Shown: in pieces, positions 52,336 through 61,211 of the stretch
Position numbering within the stretch: position 1 is the first letter of the stretch
How the letters are laid out: each line of letters starts with the position of its first letter
Translations under genes and position numbers: made by a program
Notes under the pieces: generated by a model
Seen by the model: only the letters and a program-made list of their open reading frames with translations
What the model was told of the DNA's origin: nothing
The model's database searches: none
Assembly: GCF_014201135.1 (NCBI RefSeq)
Contig: NZ_JACHDR010000001.1
Location: 1,302,001-1,366,000, forward strand
DNA: 64,000 nt
Reading direction: 5' to 3'
Origin: Neomicrococcus aestuarii
GTDB taxonomy: Bacteria; Actinomycetota; Actinomycetes; Actinomycetales; Micrococcaceae

Positions 52336-55300
52336 GTGAGCACCGCCCTTTACCGCAGATACCGTCCCGACGACTTCGCGGACGTCATTGGGCAAGAGCA
52401 CGTCACCGACCCTTTGATGGCTGCTCTTGAAAAGAACCGCGTCAATCACGCGTACCTCTTTTCAGGTCCTCGCGGTTGCGGTAAAACCACGAGCGCGCGC
52501 ATCCTCGCCCGTTGTTTGAACTGTGTCCACGGACCTACCGCGCACCCGTGCGGTGAGTGCGATTCGTGCCTCGATTTGCAGCGCGGCGGCCCTGGTTCGC
52601 TCGACGTTATTGAGATTGACGCCGCCTCCCACGGTGGCGTGGATGACGCTCGCGATCTGCGCGAACGCGCCACGTTTGCGCCGGTGCGCGACCGCTACAA
52701 GATCTTCATCATTGACGAGGCCCACATGGTGACCTCGGCTGGCTTCAACGCTTTGCTCAAGATCGTTGAAGAGCCACCAGAACATATCAAGTTCATCTTT
52801 GCCACCACGGAGCCGGACAAGGTCATCGGCACCATCCGCTCCCGCACGCACCACTACCCTTTCCGGCTCGTGCCACCAGAGCCGCTCATGGCGTACTTGC
52901 AAGAACTCTGCGATGCCGAACAGGTTGAGGTAGCGCCCGGCGTTCTCTCACTTGTGGCTCGCGCTGGCGGCGGTTCTGTGCGCGACTCGCTGTCCGTGTT
53001 GGACCAGCTCATGGCTGGCGCCGGCGAAGAAGGCTTGGATTACGAGCTCGCTGTGAACCTTCTGGGGTACACGCACGCTGCCCTCTTGGATGATGTGGTG
53101 GACGCGCTCGCTGCCAATGATTCGGCGACGGTTTTCAATGCAGTAGACCGCGTGATTCAGACGGGCCACGATCCCCGACGATTCGTCGAGGACCTGTTGG
53201 AGCGCTTCCGCGATCTCATTATCGTCAAGGCGATGCCGGACGAGGCCGCCCACATTATTCGTGGTTTGCCCGAGGATCAGCTGGCTCGCATGCGCCAGCA
53301 AGCCAACGTTTTGGGCGCCAATGAATTGAGCAGAAACGCTGACACCACCAACAAGGCGCTCACCGAAATGACGGGGGCTACGAGCCCGCGGCTTCACTTG
53401 GAATTGTTGTGCGCTCGGCTTTTGCTGCCCGCAAGCGATCACACAGAACGCGGCATGGCCGCGCGCTTGGATCGCATTGAGCGGCACCTGAATTTTGCGG
53501 AGAACGACGACGCCGCCCCGCGTCCCGCTCGACAGGCTCCGGAGAGTGCCCTCGAACGTCAAGCGAGCCGTGCCGCGAGGTCAGCAAGCGCACCGGTTGC
53601 CGCTTCATCGGCTCCAGTCTCCACGGCCCCCGCTTCAACAGGCCCGGTGGCTGCCGCTCCTCCGGCATCTTCGCCGCGAGCCACGGCAGCTCCTGCCCCT
53701 GCGCCTACCTCTGCACCCGTATCAACTACTGCACCGGCATCAGCATCGGTCTCGGCGCCACGGGAAACGGCAGCACCTGCTCCCGCTCCAGCCACAGAAG
53801 CACCGCGTTCCGGCGCGGCACCTTCCCCGCGGGAAGAATCCATCCCGCCGCGCGGACCAGTTCGTAACACCGCCAATGACGCTCCTGCCTCCCCCGATTG
53901 GGGAAACACGTGGGGCGCTCTCGACGACCAGCCACCCGCTCCCCCTGCCCGTCCCGAAGTGACTCAAGAGCGTCCGGCCCAGAAGCGTCCGGCCCAGGAT
54001 CGCCCTGCTCAGGATCGTTCAACGCAGAACCGACCTGCACAGCGGCCAGCTCCCGAGCAGTCGGCATCCGAACGTCCGACGCCCGAGCGTCCAACTCAGG
54101 GTCGAGCACCACAAGAACAACCGGTTCAGTCGCAGCCAGCCCAGCAACAGCCGGCTCAGCCGCAGCAGGTTCCTGCTCAGCAGCCAGCTCGGGACAGCGC
54201 GCCAACAAACGGCGCTCAGTCAGGTGGCGCACACTCCGGTGGTGCTGGTTCTGTCGAGATGTTCCGCCGCGCTTGGCCAGAGATCATGAACCGCTTGAGC
54301 GAAGAGCGCCGAGCCGTGTGGATGGCAGTAGAACCGCACTCCACGGTGGCCGGTTTTGACGGTCGAACGTTAACGATTGCCTTCTCCAACGAGGGCGCTC
54401 TCATGAACTTCCGTCGTCGTGAAGACAACGCGGAGTTGCTCCGTAAGTGCATTCAGGATGTTCTCGGCGTTGGCGTCGCTCTTGACGCCGTGAGTGGAGG
54501 GGCTGCTCCTGCGGGTGGTTCGGGCCCAAAAGATAGGGGCCGCAAGGCCCCTGCTCAGCGTTCCGAAGAACACGTTGTGCCGTCTGCCGCTCCTGTTTCC
54601 CCTGCTCCTGTTTCCGCGCCTGCTCCTACGAAGACGCCTACGCAGGATCGCCCCGAACCACGTCAACCTGCCCGCCAGGTAGCTGAAGCGCCGGTTCGCG
54701 AACAAAGCGCTCCGGTCCAACAGCCTCAATCGCGCTCCGCTGAACCGGTAGAGGCGGCAAAGCCAGCTCAGTCGGTAGACCGACCTCAACCGGTGAGGCC
54801 GGCCCCACCCGTTCAGCAGGCCGAGCCAACCCGGCCGGCGGCAAGCGCGGCACCTGCAAGTGCACCGACTGCGAGCGCACGGGCGACGAGCTCTGCTTCC
54901 ACGCGCCCTGCAACGCCTAGCTCGAACGACGCTTGGCAATACGCGAATGACATTGAACCGTGGGATCCAGATGGTGACCCATGGGCCGGTGCTGACGACT
55001 ACTCGTGGGAACCCACCCCTGACGAATCGCCAGCCGAGTCTCCGGCTCCATCCATGTCAGCGCCATCGACGCCATCGCCTTCCACGCAAGTCCCTCCGAC
55101 CACGGCCTCGCGCTCGGAAGGCGAGCCTGCGTCGTCGTCCTCTGAAGTTCGGAGGCCCGCGCAAGCTGCGGCACCGTCGCCAGTGGCGGCTCCCGCACCC
55201 CGTAACGGCGGAAGTGCACGCCCTGTGGCTCCACCACCTCCGGCTGGGGATGCTGAGAACTGGGGTTGGGAATCCGCACGGGATGCGGCTCCGGCTACCG

Positions 55301-55590
55301 CGCCAGAGCCTGAACCTGCGCCGGTAACGGAACCGCAAGAGAAGCCGATGTCGCAGCGGATCGCCGAAAAGTTGGTGCCCGCGAAGGACCAGCAGGCGGC
55401 TGCATCGCAGGCCACGCCTCCGGCTAACCCGCAGCAAAGCGGCGTAGAATCGTCCTACGTCGATGAGGTTCCCAGCGATGAGGACCCCATGATCGAAGAT
55501 TCCATGTTGGTGGGTCGCGCGGCTGTTGAACGAGTGCTCGACGGAAAGTTGATCGAAGCTCGAAACCTCGACGGCACCCCCATCGTCTAA
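52336..55590 (+). CDS. dnaX: DNA polymerase III subunits gamma/tau
   Basis: Clamp-loader ATPase. Walker A is FSGPRGCGKTTSARILARCL (about 41-60), the zinc module is CLNCVHGPTAHPCGECDSC, Walker B is IFIIDEAHMV, and the sensor region is GSVRDSLSVLDQL. The conserved domain III ends near residue 375. Residues 390-1040 are an unusually long Ala/Pro/Gln/Ser linker with repeated PAQxRP and PVSAPAP runs, interrupted by a folded segment at 630-720 (VEMFRRAWPEIMNRLSEERRA). The C-terminus ends in an acidic VDEVPSDEDPMIED tail. GTG start at 52336; recR follows. Confidence 0.95.
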   Translation: MSTALYRRYRPDDFADVIGQEHVTDPLMAALEKNRVNHAYLFSGPRGCGKTTSARILARCLNCVHGPTAHPCGECDSCLDLQRGGPGSLDVIEIDAASHGGVDDARDLRERATFAPVRDRYKIFIIDEAHMVTSAGFNALLKIVEEPPEHIKFIFATTEPDKVIGTIRSRTHHYPFRLVPPEPLMAYLQELCDAEQVEVAPGVLSLVARAGGGSVRDSLSVLDQLMAGAGEEGLDYELAVNLLGYTHAALLDDVVDALAANDSATVFNAVDRVIQTGHDPRRFVEDLLERFRDLIIVKAMPDEAAHIIRGLPEDQLARMRQQANVLGANELSRNADTTNKALTEMTGATSPRLHLELLCARLLLPASDHTERGMAARLDRIERHLNFAENDDAAPRPARQAPESALERQASRAARSASAPVAASSAPVSTAPASTGPVAAAPPASSPRATAAPAPAPTSAPVSTTAPASASVSAPRETAAPAPAPATEAPRSGAAPSPREESIPPRGPVRNTANDAPASPDWGNTWGALDDQPPAPPARPEVTQERPAQKRPAQDRPAQDRSTQNRPAQRPAPEQSASERPTPERPTQGRAPQEQPVQSQPAQQQPAQPQQVPAQQPARDSAPTNGAQSGGAHSGGAGSVEMFRRAWPEIMNRLSEERRAVWMAVEPHSTVAGFDGRTLTIAFSNEGALMNFRRREDNAELLRKCIQDVLGVGVALDAVSGGAAPAGGSGPKDRGRKAPAQRSEEHVVPSAAPVSPAPVSAPAPTKTPTQDRPEPRQPARQVAEAPVREQSAPVQQPQSRSAEPVEAAKPAQSVDRPQPVRPAPPVQQAEPTRPAASAAPASAPTASARATSSASTRPATPSSNDAWQYANDIEPWDPDGDPWAGADDYSWEPTPDESPAESPAPSMSAPSTPSPSTQVPPTTASRSEGEPASSSSEVRRPAQAAAPSPVAAPAPRNGGSARPVAPPPPAGDAENWGWESARDAAPATAPEPEPAPVTEPQEKPMSQRIAEKLVPAKDQQAAASQATPPANPQQSGVESSYVDEVPSDEDPMIEDSMLVGRAAVERVLDGKLIEARNLDGTPIV

Positions 55591-55647
55591 GAGCTCTTCG
55601 CTAAGTTTCTCGACGCTTTATCCGCGACTGCGGGGATTTGAGGATTC

Positions 55648-56247
55648 GTGTATCAAGGTGCCGTTCAAGAGCTGATTGATGAGCTGGGCCGTTTGCCTGG
55701 CATCGGACCGAAATCTGCTCAGCGCATCGCCTTTCATATCCTCGATGCTGACCCGGAGGACATGAAGCGCCTCGCTGACGCCATCCGGATCGTCAAAGAC
55801 AAAGTGAAGTTCTGCAAGATCTGCTTCAACGTCACCGAGCAAGAGACGTGCAACATCTGTCAGGATCCACGCCGCGACGAAACCATCATTTGCGTGGTGG
55901 AAGAGTCCAAAGACATCGTGACGATCGAACGTACGCGCTCGTTCCGCGGCCGCTACCATGTGCTCGGCGGCGCCATCAATCCGATTGGCGGCGTAGGCCC
56001 AGAGCAATTGCACATCCGCGAGCTGATCACGCGCTTGGGCGACGAGAAGATCCAAGAAATCATCATCGCCACGGACCCCAACCTCGAAGGCGAAGCAACC
56101 GCCACCTACCTTGCGCGAATGCTCAAGAGCATCGGCATTAAGGTGACCCGCCTAGCCTCCGGACTGCCGGTAGGCGGAGACCTCGAATACGCTGACGACG
56201 TGACGCTGGGCCGCGCATTCGAGGGCCGCCGTAGCCTGGTGGGCTAA
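55648..56247 (+). CDS. recR: Recombination mediator RecR
   Basis: Zinc-finger and Toprim protein of RecFOR repair. It begins [32 protein letters not shown] (helix-hairpin-helix). Zinc cysteines lie in [19 protein letters not shown]. Toprim motif in [16 protein letters not shown] and the C-terminal [18 protein letters not shown]. 199 residues, usual. GTG at 55648, in the classic dnaX-recR order. Confidence 0.96.
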   Translation: MYQGAVQELIDELGRLPGIGPKSAQRIAFHILDADPEDMKRLADAIRIVKDKVKFCKICFNVTEQETCNICQDPRRDETIICVVEESKDIVTIERTRSFRGRYHVLGGAINPIGGVGPEQLHIRELITRLGDEKIQEIIIATDPNLEGEATATYLARMLKSIGIKVTRLASGLPVGGDLEYADDVTLGRAFEGRRSLVG

Positions 56248-56252
56248 CGCAC

Positions 56253-57392
56253 CTACGCCACACGCATTCCCGGCGAAAGCTTCTTCACCGGCGTCTTCAA
56301 GCGGTTCCTCGCTGCGGTCATGAGTCCACCCAAGAAGATCACCTGAATGGCCATACCGATAGGCCAGCTTGGGAACACTTGCGGATCCGGAAGCTCGGAA
56401 AACTTCTTGCCGTTCAAGCATTCGTGCTGGTACTCGGGTCCCGCTTGAGCGCTTCGCATCAATTGGCTAATCCCCGTGAACAGCTCTCCATTGGTGACAG
56501 TATTGACGTCGTACGGCTCTCTAGCAATATCCGCGACCATCACAAATGGGTTGGCTGCCAATATCCAGGCGATGCGTTCAGTGTGCACAATGTTGGTGGT
56601 TTGGGTAGCGGTGCTGCACTGAGAATTCTCGTTGTACCAATCGTTGATGGCTTTTCCATCCGATGAGTTCAAAACCTCCGCGGGCGGCTCCATAATGGGC
56701 GCATCCATATACCGACCCGAAACCTCTTCCTGGCTCAGTTGAGCGCTCAGTCCAAAACCAATGAGCGTTCCTACGGAGAACAAAGCCACCAACAGGTACG
56801 TTCCGAGTACGGCGAACAGCGAGCGCACGGACACGGAGGAAACAGCAACGCCAAGACCGGTCATCACTAGCAGTTCGAAACCCAGCATGAGAATGAACAA
56901 CAGCATTCGGCTGAAGTCCACACCGCCAAGCGCGAAAGACAGCACAATGAACGGCAGCGCCACCACCAGGAACGCAAGCGCTGAGACCCAGGCTGCCAGC
57001 CATTTTCCTAGGATGATCTGCCACGGCGTAAGCAGCGTGTTTTGAATGATGGCGAGCGTGCCATTTTGACGATCGCCCGTGATGGTGTTGGCGGCGAAAG
57101 CCGGAGAGATCAGCAGCGCGAACAACAGGACAAAGAACAACACGGTTTCAAAGACCAGCTGACCCGATTGCCCTCCGAACATGCTGTATTCGTCATAGGG
57201 CCTAAAGGACGCGATGACCGCCCAGGTCACCAAGCCAATGATCACGAACCAGACGCCCATCATCCAGTACCAGCTACCCGAGCGCAGGCGTTGCATGAGC
57301 TCCATCTTAAAAACGGTTCGGATGCCCGCCTTGAAACCCAAAGTCCCATCCACACCCACGGGATTCCGCTCCGTGTCTAGTGCTTGGCTCAT
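56253..57392 (-). CDS. ABC transporter permease (ABC-2 type)
   Basis: 379 residues with six to seven hydrophobic spans: MMGVWFVIIGLVTWAVIASF, FFVLLFALLISPAFAANTITGDRQNGTLAIIQNTLLT (family signature ITGDRQNGTLA), and a long extracytoplasmic loop with two cysteines. Its start overlaps the ATPase stop by four bases. Export of an unknown substrate, or an ABC-2 system tied to envelope stress. Confidence 0.85.
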   Translation of the reverse strand: MSQALDTERNPVGVDGTLGFKAGIRTVFKMELMQRLRSGSWYWMMGVWFVIIGLVTWAVIASFRPYDEYSMFGGQSGQLVFETVLFFVLLFALLISPAFAANTITGDRQNGTLAIIQNTLLTPWQIILGKWLAAWVSALAFLVVALPFIVLSFALGGVDFSRMLLFILMLGFELLVMTGLGVAVSSVSVRSLFAVLGTYLLVALFSVGTLIGFGLSAQLSQEEVSGRYMDAPIMEPPAEVLNSSDGKAINDWYNENSQCSTATQTTNIVHTERIAWILAANPFVMVADIAREPYDVNTVTNGELFTGISQLMRSAQAGPEYQHECLNGKKFSELPDPQVFPSWPIGMAIQVIFLGGLMTAARNRLKTPVKKLSPGMRVA

Positions 57393-58351
57393 GACCGACC
57401 CTCCTTGCTTCGCTGCATCGCGTTGACGTAGCTTTCCTCGAGCGCACCGGCGGCCGGCGCAAATTGCGTAATGGGAATCCCAGCGGAAACCAGCCCGCTC
57501 AGAAGAGCTGCGGCGTCGTGCTCAGTAGCGCACCGCACCACAAATTCTTGCCGGTGTTGCCTCCGCACCTCACCAAATTCCGTACCGCTCGCCTCGAGCG
57601 CCGCACGCAACCGTGCCTCATCCAGCGAAATCAGCGCGTACCGGCGAGCCTGCGCCCCGGCCTCGGTGATGGTCTGCACGTCAACGGAACGGCCATCGGA
57701 GATAAAGACGGCGCGGTCGGCCATTTCGTCCAGCTCAGAAAGAACGTGGGATGAAATGACGACGGCGCGGCCCGCGTCCGCGAGACGCCTGATCAGATTG
57801 CGCAAATCAATCCGGGCGCCCGGATCAAGTCCAGAAGCGGGCTCATCCAGCAGCAAGATTTGGGGATCGTGGACCAGCGCACGTGCGAGCGACAAGCGCT
57901 GCTGCTGACCTCGGGACAACACCCGTGAAGGCCGCTTCGCGAGCGGCTGCAACTGCACCAACTCCAGCAGATCGGCTGCGCGGGATTCAGCCGCGCCGCG
58001 GGTCATGCCATAGAGCTGCCCCACCATCACCAAGACCTCCGTGACCGTGAGCTGCTCCCACACGCCCAGGGTGTCCGGCATCCAGCCAATCTGCGAGCGC
58101 ACGCCGCGAAGATTGTCCTCCGGGGTGATCCCGTTGACCGTGATAGTTCCGGCATCTGGCTGCAGAAGGGAGGCCAGCATGAGCAGCAGCGTGGTCTTGC
58201 CTGAACCGTTCGGCCCCACGAGCGCGGTTACTTGACCCATGGGTGCATCAAAATCAATGGACTTCACGGCGGGCACATCCCCGAAGGAACGTGCGAGACC
58301 CCTCGCCACAATTCCGTCCTGCACGTCCAGCGTGCGCTCAGTTGTTGTCAT
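57389..58351 (-). CDS. ABC transporter ATP-binding protein
   Basis: 320 residues. Walker A is ALVGPNGSGKTTLLLML, the signature is VLSRGQQQRLSLARAL (usual LSGGQ reads LSRGQ), Walker B is ILLLDEPASGLDPGAR, and the switch His is in VISSHVLSEL. I use ATG 58351 (MTTTERTL), not the longer frame from 58444. Overlaps the permease gene; functional pair. A variant 17-mer copy encodes EHDAAAL. Confidence 0.9.
   Translation of the reverse strand: MTTTERTLDVQDGIVARGLARSFGDVPAVKSIDFDAPMGQVTALVGPNGSGKTTLLLMLASLLQPDAGTITVNGITPEDNLRGVRSQIGWMPDTLGVWEQLTVTEVLVMVGQLYGMTRGAAESRAADLLELVQLQPLAKRPSRVLSRGQQQRLSLARALVHDPQILLLDEPASGLDPGARIDLRNLIRRLADAGRAVVISSHVLSELDEMADRAVFISDGRSVDVQTITEAGAQARRYALISLDEARLRAALEASGTEFGEVRRQHRQEFVVRCATEHDAAALLSGLVSAGIPITQFAPAAGALEESYVNAMQRSKEGRS
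57506..57522 (-). repeat. Dispersed 17-mer motif copy (2 mismatches)
   Basis: Minus strand AGCACGACGCCGCAGCT in the ATPase gene, read EHDAAA. Confidence 0.5.
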
Positions 58352-58530
58352 GTTTCCCAAGGTACGGAACTGCACCACTGGTCGGGAGGTACCTAGGTAT
58401 GATCTTTGCCAGCATTCCATCAGACCGGACACAAGGTTTGTCATGAACGGCCACGTGAATGCGTCCTGCCTTTAGAATAGGAACCGCGTGCGTCCGCGCG
58501 CCCTGGGAAAACTAAGGAAAGTGCAGTTAT

Positions 58531-59817
58531 ATGAGCCTGATCGTCCAGAAGTTTGGCGGCTCGTCCGTCTCCGACGCGGACGGCATCAAGCGGGTTGCAC
58601 GGCGGATTATGGACACGCGTGCTCAAGGGCATGACGTGGTGGTAGTGGTCTCCGCAATGGGTGACACTACCGATGATCTTTTGGACCTCGCAGGGCAGCT
58701 CACCGATGACGCGCCAGCTCGCGAAATGGACATGCTCCTCTCCTCCGGTGAGCGCATCTCCATGGCGCTTCTTGCCATGGCCATCGACGCCGCAGGCGGC
58801 AAGGCCGTTTCCTTCACCGGAAGCCAGGCCGGCATGGTCACGGACGCCGTTCACGGCAAGGCTCGCATTATTGAGGTTTCCCCTGACCGCGTACGCAAGG
58901 CGATCGAGCGCCAGCACGTGGCGATCGTTGCCGGCTTCCAGGGTATGAGCAAGGACAGCCACAACATCACCACCATGGGCCGCGGCGGTTCGGACACTAC
59001 GGCGGTGGCCCTCGCTGCAGCGCTCGATGCGGATGTGTGTGAGATCTACACGGACGTTGACGGCGTGTACACCGCGGATCCGCGCATTGTGTCCTCCGCC
59101 CAGAAGATTGACAAGATTTCTAGCGAAGAGATGTTGGAGATGGCCGCTTCCGGCGCCAAGGTCCTGCACCTTCGTTGCGTTGAGTACGCACGTCGCTTTG
59201 GAGTCCCACTCCACGTGCGCTCATCCTTCAGCACCAATGAGGGCACCTGGGTGCTCCCCAGCCCTGACGACAAAATCAAGATTCAAGAGGGAGAACCCTT
59301 GGAACAGCCCATCATCTCCGGCGTTGCACATGACCGCTCTGAAGCTAAGGTCACGATTGTTGGCGTGCCTGACATCCCAGGTAAGGCCGCAGAGATCTTT
59401 GGTGTGATCGCGGGCGCTAACTCGAACATCGACATGATTGTTCAGAACGTCTCCACCGCGGGCCGCGGCAAGACGGACATCTCTTTCACCCTGCCGATCG
59501 TTGAGGGCAAGGATGCGCTTGCTGCGTTGCACGAGGCTCAAGAGCGCATTGGCTTTGAAGGCGTTGAGTACAACGAGCAGATCGGCAAGCTCTCGCTCAT
59601 CGGCGCCGGCATGCGCTCCAACCCAGGCGTTTCTTTCCGCTTCTTCGAGGCGCTATCCGCAGCGGGCGTGAACGTCGACATGATCTCCACCTCCGAAATC
59701 CGCATCTCGATTGTCACGGATGCTGACAAGTTGGATACCGCGGTCAAGGCTGTGCACACGGCCTTTGATTTGGATTCCGACGACGCAGCTACCGTTTACG
59801 GAGGCACCGGCCGCTAA
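58531..59817 (+). CDS. lysC: Aspartate kinase
   Basis: First enzyme of the Asp-family amino-acid pathway. It starts [19 protein letters not shown] (KFGGSS, residues 7-12). The kinase core has [17 protein letters not shown] and [13 protein letters not shown]. Two ACT domains follow ([17 protein letters not shown] and [18 protein letters not shown]), where Lys/Thr feedback usually acts. 428 residues fits. ATG 58531. Unusually for actinobacteria, asd is not adjacent: a terminator and a convergent gene follow. Confidence 0.96.
   Translation: MSLIVQKFGGSSVSDADGIKRVARRIMDTRAQGHDVVVVVSAMGDTTDDLLDLAGQLTDDAPAREMDMLLSSGERISMALLAMAIDAAGGKAVSFTGSQAGMVTDAVHGKARIIEVSPDRVRKAIERQHVAIVAGFQGMSKDSHNITTMGRGGSDTTAVALAAALDADVCEIYTDVDGVYTADPRIVSSAQKIDKISSEEMLEMAASGAKVLHLRCVEYARRFGVPLHVRSSFSTNEGTWVLPSPDDKIKIQEGEPLEQPIISGVAHDRSEAKVTIVGVPDIPGKAAEIFGVIAGANSNIDMIVQNVSTAGRGKTDISFTLPIVEGKDALAALHEAQERIGFEGVEYNEQIGKLSLIGAGMRSNPGVSFRFFEALSAAGVNVDMISTSEIRISIVTDADKLDTAVKAVHTAFDLDSDDAATVYGGTGR
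59774..59790 (+). repeat. Dispersed 17-mer motif copy (2 mismatches)
   Basis: ATTCCGACGACGCAGCT near the lysC 3' end, read DSDDAA. Confidence 0.4.
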
Positions 59818-59848
59818 GTGCGGCTTGCGTGAGAGACGAAGCTCGAAC

Positions 59849-59885
59849 GCCTCCCAGTTGCTTTTGCACTGGGAGGCGTTTTTTG
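59849..59885 (+). terminator. lysC terminator
   Basis: CGCCTCCCAGT and ACTGGGAGGCG form an 11-base perfect stem, followed by TTTTTT. Confidence 0.92.
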
Positions 59886-59893
59886 TGTCTGTA

Positions 59894-60409
59894 CTACTTT
59901 TTCAAGAGCTCATCGACGTGAGCGAAAATTCCTTTCACGTTCGCGAGCATTCGCTCGATCTTCTCGTCGACCGTGAGGGTCTCCTCCATCTGACGGATCC
60001 CCTCAGGCTTTTTCTTGCCGAGCGCGTAGGCAACGCACTGGAGATCGGAACAGATGTAGGTCCCGATACTTCCGTACTTGTCTTGCGAGGACTTTATGGT
60101 GGGGATGGACACCATCGATACTCCGCTGGAGGGGTGGAGCGTGAAACAGAGCTGGCACATGCGAGCCCCGCCGCCCTTGGCTGGGGTCTGGTTTCGCTCC
60201 ATCAACAACCCCTGCAAGCCTTCCGTGGTTTCAGCCACGAGGTACGCGCGTTGAGGAGCCTTGGGATCCGCCCAGCTCAAGAAGATCTGCTTCTCCCAGT
60301 CTGCGGAATCTGCGTTGAGGATCTCTTTGGGGAAGTTGATGCGCTGAGCGGCACCTTTGGAGCAGTTGATAAAGCTCTTGCGAAGAGCTGACTCTGAATG
60401 AGAGTGCAT
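59894..60409 (-). CDS. FusB/FBP-type EF-G-binding zinc-finger protein
   Basis: About 171 residues. It has the FBP N-terminal helical part, then a C4 zinc finger: MCQLCFTLHPSSG and TYICSDLQCVAYALGKK. FusB-type proteins bind EF-G and free fusidic-acid-stalled ribosomes; actinobacterial FBP relatives are more distant, so resistance is not implied. ATG 60409 (MHSHSES) after AAAGG is chosen over 60463. Confidence 0.8.
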   Translation of the reverse strand: MHSHSESALRKSFINCSKGAAQRINFPKEILNADSADWEKQIFLSWADPKAPQRAYLVAETTEGLQGLLMERNQTPAKGGGARMCQLCFTLHPSSGVSMVSIPTIKSSQDKYGSIGTYICSDLQCVAYALGKKKPEGIRQMEETLTVDEKIERMLANVKGIFAHVDELLKK

Positions 60410-60663
60410 GGGAAAACCTTTCGTGGGCACACCAGACGTGGCCTGGAAATTAGAGGAAAACAACAGATAAGTGGGTACGAAGCAGCATTGGGTTCCTGCC
60501 GGTCACCGAGGACCGTGGAACTCCAAGAGATGGAACTGTTCGCCGCTGAGTGAAGATACTCAGCTCTTATCTATTGCTGGCGCGCATGTAGCCGCCGACC
60601 TCCTACCGCCCTCTAGGGCTAGAAAAATTGAAAGGTGATTCAGAAGAAAGTAGCAATTCTACG

Positions 60664-61086
60664 TTAATCGGAAACTTCGCCGTCTACGTAGAACCAACGC
60701 TTGTTCTCCCGGCGGAAATCGCTGACTTCGTGCATCCGGAAGCGCTTGCCGTGGTCGTTATGGTACTGAGCCACGAACTCAACGGTGCCCTCGCTATCAA
60801 AGGGACCACCCGCCGTCGTACTCACAATAGTGAGCCGATCCCAATCCAAGCCAGGTGTACGCAGGTCTTCCAGATCAGGGCGCGTTTCCGGCGCCCACGT
60901 GTCATACACGTACTGGGCGAACTTGTCCGGGTCCGTGCTGCTCAGCGCGTAGGCCGAGTAGCGGGAGCGCATGAGCGCCTCTGCGGTGGGGGCTGCTTCG
61001 CCAGCATGGAAACGGCCGCAGCACGCCTGATAGGTGTCGCCACTGCCGCACGGGCAACGAGTTTCGTCAGTGATCTTGGTAGTCAA
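60664..61086 (-). CDS. YchJ-family protein with SEC-C motif
   Basis: 140 residues. The N-terminal CPCGSGDTYQACCGRFHAGEA is the SEC-C zinc motif (CxCxSGxxYxxCC), followed by ALMRSRYSAYAL, the YchJ/UPF0225 pattern. The YchJ M domain fold is NTF2-like. Function is unknown; SEC-C motifs in SecA bind SecB and ribosomes. TTG at 61086 is the likely start. Confidence 0.85.
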   Translation of the reverse strand: MTTKITDETRCPCGSGDTYQACCGRFHAGEAAPTAEALMRSRYSAYALSSTDPDKFAQYVYDTWAPETRPDLEDLRTPGLDWDRLTIVSTTAGGPFDSEGTVEFVAQYHNDHGKRFRMHEVSDFRRENKRWFYVDGEVSD

Positions 61087-61124
61087 GGCACCAGCTTATC
61101 CGGTGGTCTCGCGCGAACGCAGAG

Positions 61125-61170
61125 CAAAAAAGTGAGGACCCCCAAGCCGAAGCTCAAGGGCCCTCACTCT
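61125..61170 (-). terminator. Terminator of the subtilisin-like gene
   Basis: On the minus strand AGTGAGG-CC and GG-CCTCACT form the stem, followed by TTTTTTGC. The inner part of the loop is also paired (GAGCTTCGGCTT). Confidence 0.75.
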
Positions 61171-61211
61171 GGAGAGATGCAACGCTAACGTTGCCGGTTG
61201 TTAGCTAGCCG

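Noticed and set aside
53480-55340. Tandem repeats in dnaX as a CRISPR-like or mobile array
   Set aside because: They are in frame, irregular and encode the Pro/Ala/Gln linker; no spacer pattern.
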